From Berkiella_A sp050252335 (lineage in GTDB: Bacteria; Pseudomonadota; Gammaproteobacteria; Berkiellales; Berkiellaceae): a stretch of DNA of 9,260 nt. Positions 1-4,180 of this stretch are shown in pieces. Below the pieces are notes generated by a model. That model did not search any database, was not told the DNA's origin, and worked only from the letters and a program-made list of their open reading frames with translations. The stretch's first letter is position 1, and the number at the start of each line of letters is the position of its first letter. The position numbers and the translations under genes were made by a program. Location: the NCBI GenBank assembly GCA_050252335.1, contig JBFWLB010000076.1, positions 1 to 9,260 of the forward strand, in the 5' to 3' direction.

Positions 1-129
1 AAATGTCCGCTGTATTCATATACACCCCCTGTATTATCACTCTTCAAGCTTCCTTGCTTTAAGTGATTATTATTACAGGACATTTTAACTTTGCCCAAGA
101 CCGGACATTTACCTTTGCCGCTACAAAGG
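1..129. repeat. Cluster of short direct and inverted repeats, possible insertion-sequence edge
   Basis: Two direct copies of a GGACATTT(T)-A-(A/C)-CTTTGCC unit lie 25 bp apart (78-95 and 103-119). The first nine bases of the window are the exact reverse complement of 102-110 (CGGACATTT). A further perfect 6-bp inverted repeat (CCTTTG/CAAAGG, loop of 6) spans 112-129. Multiple short repeats near an end are known for some transposon families, for example IS21-like elements. No transposase is visible here, so the element would lie to the left or be lost. The identification as an IS terminus is inference; the repeats themselves are directly seen. Confidence 0.4.
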
Positions 130-237
130 TCAGTAATTTATTGAACTTTATCTATTTAATCATGCCTAAGTCATATAGCACCTTCATACTTAGCCTACAT
201 TAAGTGATTGACTGATCTTTAACACAGGAGAGAGTAG

Positions 238-1800
238 ATGCCCAATACTATGAATTTTCTATCGAATGATCTACATCTTTTGCCACTGTTAAAATGGTAT
301 CTAGGGCAAGTAAATGAAACACTTGTTTCTGTCGATAAAATAGATGATTCACATTACGAATACATAAACAATCCGGATGGCACTATATCGGGTATCCGTC
401 CTGACGTTGTCTGCCAAAGACAAGCTGGTGGTCAAAATATTTCAGAAGGGTATTGGCGTGCTTTTGCACAATCCTTAGTGCGTGATAGCGAAATGCCAGA
501 AAAAATAAGAGTGATCTCTTTCATTAATCATTCTAATGTCCATTGGACTTGCTCTGTGTCTGAGTTTGCGCTCGATCCTATTTTCTATCAGCAGCTGAAA
601 GATGCTTTGCATCAAAAATATTCCCAAACAGAAATCGCAGCTTTAAGAACCATTGATTTACAAAATTTTATCAATGCATATTTGAAGAGCAAAGGTCTTG
701 ATATAGATATTATACATAACCAAAAAATTAAAGGTGCAACAGAGGTTACTATTCATCATTATGATTCACATAACCCAAAAAATGATCAAGGGCGTTATTA
801 TCTTGATTATCTAAAAACCTTAAACGGGTTCGTCGCAGAAAATAGGGATGGAGGCCCAAGCATTTTAATTGACAGCAAAGACTGTAAAAGACAAGTGGGC
901 AATACCTGTGGTGATAGCACCCTTTATAACGGTTATACAGCTGGTATTTTAGGCTTAGATCCTGGGTTAAAAGAAAATCAAGTTGAATCAGAAGCATTAA
1001 GAGCTTTTACCGAAACTCAGGCTGCAGATTTAAGATCAAATCCAAAAGACAAATCTCAAGCAGAAAGTGTCGTTCAATTTGTTGCCAAAGTAACACACAA
1101 AGCAAAGCAACTAGAAGTCGATAGGGTACACGTTTTAAGCACAGAAGCAGTAACTTCGCCTCCTACTGTATTAAAAAATCCATCACAACCCATGACTCAT
1201 TCTGGTGAATGGCTTAAAGCTGAGCCTGTGCATTATCAATATGATGAGAAAAATTCTTCTGCTAAAAAAACAAGAAAAAGAGCGCTTTCAGAACCGCTAC
1301 TTACAACCTTAAATGCACATGTCCAATCTGTAGAAGGGACGCAGCCTTCAACATCTATCAATAAAGCTTTTGTATCTGCTTATATGCAGAAGCTCAAGGC
1401 GGTATATCCAGAGAAAAAATGGGCTTGTGCTGAGCTGAGTGAAAATCGCTGCGAGTTTAGCGAGAAGAAAGAAGATGGTACTTCATTTATATTAGAGCAT
1501 ATTATGGATGGCATTAAATTAGAAGGAGAAAATAGAGCCATTGATGAAATGGTCAAAGCGATAAAAGAGTTGGATATTTTAACATCTGAAGAAGATGAAT
1601 TAGTATTTGATGTCATTGTAGAATCAAAAGAAGAGGCTTTGAAGGCTTGTCAAAAATTATTTGCCTCTGGAATTAAAGAAGCTCAACTTGAAAATGTGCA
1701 GGTAGCAGGCAAAGCTTTAAATCCCGAAGAAAGAAAAGCATTTTTGTTAGAAGTGGATAACATATCTGCATCGCATCATAAGCATTTTAAACATTCTTAA
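238..1800 (+). CDS. Clan CE (Ulp1/YopJ-like) cysteine protease-like protein, candidate secreted effector
   Basis: 520 residues. The start is supported by an AGGAG ribosome site at 226-230, 7 nt before ATG. The N-terminal half carries the ordered signature of Ulp1/C48 and YopJ-type peptidases: a His-Trp pair (H102-W103) at the start of a strand, a strand ending Y175-D176-S177, then Q219 (oxyanion hole) and C224-G225 (nucleophile) heading a helix. In Ulp1 the His and Asp are about 17 residues apart. Here they are 74 apart, with a largely helical insertion at about 112-165. Residues 300-375 form a polar linker with a basic patch, KKTRKR (343-348), that could act as a nuclear localisation signal. 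A separate alpha/beta-looking domain (about 376-510) is unassigned. There is no signal peptide or membrane segment, as is usual for type IV effectors. Family enzymes cleave ubiquitin or ubiquitin-like conjugates or acetylate host kinases; which activity applies cannot be told. The gene is monocistronic and sits beside an IS-like edge. The protease fold is a motif-based inference of moderate strength; the effector role is weaker. Confidence 0.65.
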   Translation: MPNTMNFLSNDLHLLPLLKWYLGQVNETLVSVDKIDDSHYEYINNPDGTISGIRPDVVCQRQAGGQNISEGYWRAFAQSLVRDSEMPEKIRVISFINHSNVHWTCSVSEFALDPIFYQQLKDALHQKYSQTEIAALRTIDLQNFINAYLKSKGLDIDIIHNQKIKGATEVTIHHYDSHNPKNDQGRYYLDYLKTLNGFVAENRDGGPSILIDSKDCKRQVGNTCGDSTLYNGYTAGILGLDPGLKENQVESEALRAFTETQAADLRSNPKDKSQAESVVQFVAKVTHKAKQLEVDRVHVLSTEAVTSPPTVLKNPSQPMTHSGEWLKAEPVHYQYDEKNSSAKKTRKRALSEPLLTTLNAHVQSVEGTQPSTSINKAFVSAYMQKLKAVYPEKKWACAELSENRCEFSEKKEDGTSFILEHIMDGIKLEGENRAIDEMVKAIKELDILTSEEDELVFDVIVESKEEALKACQKLFASGIKEAQLENVQVAGKALNPEERKAFLLEVDNISASHHKHFKHS

Positions 1801-1819
1801 ATGAGCACGAATTTCTTAA

Positions 1820-1847
1820 CTGGGGGTTGTCATCGACAACACCCCAG
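1820..1847. terminator. Hairpin between convergent genes, possible bidirectional terminator
   Basis: CTGGGGGTTGTC and GACAACACCCCAG form a long GC-rich stem with a 3-nt loop (ATC) and one bulged base. It lies 19 bp after the stop of the protease-like gene and 24 bp beyond the end of the convergent small gene. Neither strand has a proper U-tract after the stem, so intrinsic termination is uncertain. The stem could instead protect the 3' ends. Confidence 0.4.
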
Positions 1848-1870
1848 AACAGAAGATTCATGGGCAAAGA

Positions 1871-2086
1871 CTATCGTTTAGAAGGTTTTTGTTTATTTTT
1901 AGCTGATAAGCCCTGATTTAATTGCTGTACTTTTTTGGGGGATGGGACTTGAATGACATCGGGGCATTCTGCAGTTCTTCTAATATCTTTGTTAAGTTCT
2001 GAGGCAGTATTGCATTGGCGAACCAGGGCGCGTTCTTCGCCACTTAACCTTTTATTAGCCCAACTAGGTGTAATTTCAGTAGACAT
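1871..2086 (-). CDS. Small basic hypothetical protein (71 aa)
   Basis: I do not recognise this protein. It is highly hydrophilic with no membrane segment or signal peptide, two cysteines (C25, C41), and a lysine-rich C-terminal tail ending NKQKPSKR. The ATG at 2086 has only a weak upstream purine stretch. A plausible promoter (TTGTCT, 16 bp, TACTTA) lies 31-58 bp upstream. The composition is consistent with a real soluble protein rather than a random frame, and no competing frame covers the same bases. It converges on the protease-like gene, with a strong hairpin between them. The next gene upstream on this strand ends 133 bp away, so it is probably transcribed alone. Function unknown. Confidence 0.5.
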   Translation of the reverse strand: MSTEITPSWANKRLSGEERALVRQCNTASELNKDIRRTAECPDVIQVPSPKKVQQLNQGLSAKNKQKPSKR

Positions 2087-2116
2087 AGCACACTCGTACT
2101 CAATCTTTCCTTAATT

Positions 2117-2144
2117 TAAGTATGACATAAGCAAGAGTAGACAA
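2117..2144 (-). promoter_or_regulatory. Predicted sigma-70 promoter for the 71-aa gene
   Basis: On the minus strand, a -35 TTGTCT (2139-2144) and a -10 TACTTA (2117-2122) are separated by 16 bp. Each box matches the consensus at four positions. Transcription would start near 2110, giving a leader of about 24 nt. In AT-rich DNA such matches are common, so this is a weak call. Confidence 0.3.
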
Positions 2145-2219
2145 CAAATAAGCTAACAAATAATTAAGAGCTTATAATTCAATGAATTGATGATTAAGTC
2201 GTGTTTGAAATACAATTTT

Positions 2220-2429
2220 CTAGAGATCTTCCTGGAAAGCGGTATAGGGATACAAACCTTCTTTTTCGTAGAGGCGTCCGCTTGCCACACCTTGTTCATA
2301 AAGTGCTTTAAATTTGAGTATGAGAAACTCTGTAGCAGCTTGCGTTTGGTTTGCTTCCAGGCGGGATTCAATGATACGCATCATTTGTTCTGCTTGGGCA
2401 CGGAAGTCGAGTACGTTCCGATCAGTCAT
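2220..2429 (-). CDS. Small hypothetical protein (69 aa)
   Basis: I do not recognise this protein. The frame is open to an upstream ATG at 2459, but I choose the ATG at 2429 because a GGAG ribosome site (2436-2439) sits 6 nt before it. The protein begins MTDRNVLDF and is predicted mostly helical: an amphipathic stretch at about residues 7-46 (rich in Gln, Ala, Glu and Leu) is followed by a Tyr-containing tail (LYEKEGLYPY, then TAFQEDL). It is acidic to neutral, with no signal peptide or transmembrane helix. The clean ribosome site and ordered composition argue for a real gene over the frames on either strand that overlap it. It is divergent from nfuA, with about 240 bp between the starts. Possibly a small adaptor or regulatory protein, but that is only a guess from size and helicity. 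Confidence 0.6.
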   Translation of the reverse strand: MTDRNVLDFRAQAEQMMRIIESRLEANQTQAATEFLILKFKALYEQGVASGRLYEKEGLYPYTAFQEDL

Positions 2430-2450
2430 TAAAATCTCCGTGGTTACCCT

Positions 2451-2523
2451 TGTATACACACATCACAATGAAATAGTCACGATTTACTGTTGATTCGTCG
2501 AGATGTGTTAAATAGTGATTATA
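2451..2523 (-). promoter_or_regulatory. Candidate promoters for the 69-aa gene
   Basis: Two candidates are visible on the minus strand. The nearer has GTGACT (2475-2480), an 18-bp spacer and TATACA (2451-2456), giving a leader of about 15 nt that still includes the GGAG site. The farther has a perfect TATAAT -10 (2518-2523) but no convincing -35, and would give a leader of about 80 nt. The 2430-2670 gap is the divergent control region shared with nfuA; no operator is recognised in it. Confidence 0.3.
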
Positions 2524-2670
2524 TCCCTCATTTCCTCAAACTAGCTAACTAAAATTTAGCAGTGACCTAGGAATTATAGCAAACATAATTCCTACTTTGA
2601 ATGGCAGTAGTTAAGGATTTCTGTTCTATAAACAGGTAAAATAGTATTATATGCTTAGTTAGAAAGTCTT

Positions 2671-3291
2671 ATGGTTGGAAAAATTATGTCTGAAGTTGTT
2701 GATTTATTACCAGAAATTGATGTCACTCCCTCTGCAAGAGAACATTTTCGTTATTTAATCGAAAAAGAGGAAGTAGAGGGAATGAATCTAAGAGTTTTCT
2801 TAGATCAGCCAGGCTTGCCTACTGCAGATATTGGTATTTGCTTTTGCCCTCCTGGGGAACAGCGAGCCAATGACTTAGTTATGGACTTAGAAGTATTTAA
2901 GTTGTACATCGATAGGGCGAGCGCGAGCTATCTTGAAGACGCTAAAATTGATTACTTGAATGACAAAATGGGAGGGCAGCTATCCATTACTGCTCCCAAC
3001 CTCAAAGGGCCTAGACCAGATGCAGAATCTAGCTTAGCCGATCAACTCCAATATGTGCTGCAAACAGAAGTGAACCCTAACTTAGCCGGGCATGGTGGAA
3101 TGGTCACGCTTGTAGAAGTCACAGAAGATAATGATGTGGTCTTAAGATTTGGCGGTGGTTGCCATGGTTGCGGCATGGTAGATGTTACGCTCAAAGATGG
3201 CATTGAACGCACCTTAAAAGAAAAATTCCCTGAGATTGCGCGTGTTGTGGATGTAACGGATCATAGTTCTGGTGAGAATCCATACTACTAA
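2671..3291 (+). CDS. nfuA: Fe-S cluster biogenesis/carrier protein NfuA
   Basis: NfuA binds a [4Fe-4S] cluster at a dimer interface and delivers it to apo-proteins in the cytoplasm, which matters under oxidative stress or iron starvation. At 206 residues it is slightly longer than the E. coli protein (191). An N-terminal A-type-like domain (about 18-115, with RVFLDQPGLPTADIG and FCPP) lacks the three-cysteine pattern of true A-type carriers. The C-terminal Nfu domain (about 122-200) has NPNLAGHGG, then GGGCHGCGMVDVTLK with the cluster-ligand pair C164-xx-C167, and ends with GENPYY, much like the E. coli GEHSYY. The start is uncertain. ATG 2671 has a poor ribosome site, while ATG 2686 is preceded by GGAA at a good distance and would give 201 residues. 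The gene ends in tandem TAA stops and is followed 16 bp later by a small gene, probably cotranscribed. No IscR site was recognised. Confidence 0.95.
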   Translation: MVGKIMSEVVDLLPEIDVTPSAREHFRYLIEKEEVEGMNLRVFLDQPGLPTADIGICFCPPGEQRANDLVMDLEVFKLYIDRASASYLEDAKIDYLNDKMGGQLSITAPNLKGPRPDAESSLADQLQYVLQTEVNPNLAGHGGMVTLVEVTEDNDVVLRFGGGCHGCGMVDVTLKDGIERTLKEKFPEIARVVDVTDHSSGENPYY

Positions 3292-3307
3292 TAAGGCGAA
3301 GATAAAA

Positions 3308-3493
3308 ATGTTTGGATGCAAATTAAAAAAAGATTATGTCAGTGATTTTGATGCATTTTTCAGAGCTTTTGATGAGAAACGCACTAAGCTACCTTCTGCT
3401 AGAGTAAAAGAAGTTGAAAAGCACAAGAAGATTTTTGATAAACGTGATAATCCTGTAGAGGATGAGACTTCTACCATTTGGAAATCTTTCTAA
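3308..3493 (+). CDS. Small hypothetical protein downstream of nfuA (61 aa)
   Basis: Function not recognised. The chosen ATG lies 16 bp after the nfuA stop, with an AAGGCGAAG purine stretch at 3293-3301. An in-frame GTG at 3272, inside nfuA, would add 12 residues, but I consider it unlikely. The protein starts MFGCKLKKDYVSDFD and is very charged: a Lys/Arg/Glu-rich middle (residues 24-47) is followed by an acidic stretch and a terminal IWKSF. There is no membrane segment, and the only cysteine is C4. The tight spacing suggests an operon with nfuA, but charge and size alone do not show a role in Fe-S metabolism. Confidence 0.65.
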   Translation: MFGCKLKKDYVSDFDAFFRAFDEKRTKLPSARVKEVEKHKKIFDKRDNPVEDETSTIWKSF

Positions 3494-3588
3494 AACGTTC
3501 ATCTGGTTTTAGAGGGGATCCTCCCCCTATTACTTCAAATGTAAAATGTTTATGATAGACTGAGTCAAAGAATACTTAAGGGCTAGCG

Positions 3589-3969
3589 ATGGCTGTCAAT
3601 ATACCAAAAGATTGGAAAACATTTTCAGAGCAATATGATAGAGCTTATGCCGTTGTAACTGGGCGAGTACCTTCTGCTGATGTGCGTAAAATGTTCACTG
3701 TAGAGATAACTGGCGAGCATATTTCAGCGGGATATCAAGCAACCTCAAATCCCAATGGCCGTCCTCATGCCTATGCAGATGGTGTGCATCCTTTTAAAGA
3801 GGGTATGCCACATGGTCCTCAGAATCAGGGCTTTAAAGATGTGCTTGGGATGCATCCCTTAAATAATGGCCGCAATAATCACGTGGATGAACCCTATCCT
3901 GAGCTTGAAGAAAGAGATGATCTGCGTGCAAGAAGGTCTAACAAACCTAAACTTACACCCTATAGATAA
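3589..3969 (+). CDS. Hypothetical protein with a His/Pro/Gly/Asn-rich C-terminal half (126 aa)
   Basis: Not recognised. An AAGGG ribosome-like site lies about 7 nt before ATG, and a good -10 (TATGAT, 3551-3556) lies upstream without a clear -35. Residues 1-50 look like a small ordered segment (FSEQYDRAYAVVTGRVP, then FTVEITGEHISAGYQ). Residues 53-126 are of low complexity, rich in His, Pro, Gly and Asn. They include a rough internal repeat: GVHPFKEG (65-72) and GMHPLNNG (87-94), 22 residues apart. The tail is acidic then basic (ELEERDD, then LRARRSNKPK). There is no signal peptide or transmembrane helix. A strong terminator follows 17 bp after the stop, so the transcript ends here. The His-rich repeats might bind metal, but this is speculation. 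Confidence 0.7.
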   Translation: MAVNIPKDWKTFSEQYDRAYAVVTGRVPSADVRKMFTVEITGEHISAGYQATSNPNGRPHAYADGVHPFKEGMPHGPQNQGFKDVLGMHPLNNGRNNHVDEPYPELEERDDLRARRSNKPKLTPYR

Positions 3970-3986
3970 AAAACAATATTGATGAG

Positions 3987-4021
3987 ACCCACTCTCGAGT
4001 ATTTCGATAGTGGGTTTTTTT
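3987..4021 (+). terminator. Rho-independent terminator
   Basis: ACCCACT (3987-3993) pairs perfectly with AGTGGGT (4009-4015). An inner CGA/TCG pairing tightens the 15-nt loop. A run of T (4015-4021) follows at once on the plus strand. It closes the 126-aa gene and probably the transcripts reading in from nfuA. Confidence 0.85.
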
Positions 4022-4140
4022 ACGCCTAGTCTTCGCACATGATGTTGTCGGGGGCGTTGTCTTCGCTCTCTCGTAATCCTCATGTGACGCCTGTGTAAAC
4101 TCCGGTTGCGCAAGGCTCGATGCCTAGTTAACAACACATG
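4022..4140. repeat. Structured GC-richer intergenic element, putative dispersed repeat
   Basis: This block is clearly richer in G+C than its flanks and contains no plausible gene. CATGATGTTGT (4038-4048) is mirrored by ACAACACATG (4131-4140). CACATGA (4036-4042) is the exact inverse of TCATGTG (4080-4086). GCCTAGT occurs near both ends (4024 and 4122). On the minus strand it reads through without stops as an Arg/His-rich frame, typical of a repeat rather than a protein. Structured spacers of this general look recur between genes in gammaproteobacteria, but I cannot show copies within one window. The right edge supplies the -35 of the next gene's promoter. Confidence 0.45.
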
Positions 4141-4157
4141 TACTGTTACTATATATT
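4128..4157 (+). promoter_or_regulatory. Predicted promoter of the 844-aa gene
   Basis: TTAACA (4128-4133, five of six to the -35 consensus) and TATATT (4152-4157) are separated by 18 bp; an overlapping TATATA (4150-4155) gives 16 bp. The start of transcription would be near 4163, leaving a short leader that holds AAGGGA. This makes translation from the far upstream TTG at 4106 unlikely. Confidence 0.5.
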
Positions 4158-4180
4158 CCATCTCATATAAGGGATTCAAA

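Noticed and set aside
189..203. cTTAG-N6-TTAA resembling a PmrA box upstream of the candidate effector gene
   Set aside because: Only two short half-sites, one imperfect, in AT-rich DNA, without the expected downstream -10 spacing; not enough to call a regulator site.
1801..1881. 26-codon frame starting with ATG directly after the stop of the protease-like gene
   Set aside because: It has no ribosome site of its own, contains the strong hairpin and runs into the convergent gene; probably chance.
2187..2432. Plus-strand frame of 81 codons opposite the 69-aa gene
   Set aside because: Cys/Phe-rich composition typical of an antisense shadow, with no ribosome site; the minus-strand frame has GGAG and a normal composition.
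3272..3307. GTG start inside nfuA for the 61-aa gene
   Set aside because: It would add 12 residues encoded within the nfuA end, and ATG 3308 follows the stop with a purine stretch.
3513..3528. AGGGG/CCCCT hairpin after the 61-aa gene
   Set aside because: Only a 5-bp stem and no U-tract on either strand; not a credible terminator.
3859..4179. Arg/His-rich minus-strand frame of about 106 codons
   Set aside because: It overlaps the 126-aa gene end, a terminator and the repeat-like spacer, and has no ribosome site; it reads through structured repeat DNA.
4106..4180. Upstream TTG start for the pseudo-helicase gene
   Set aside because: It lies inside the repeat element and upstream of the predicted promoter; ATG 4181 has a proper AAGGGA site.
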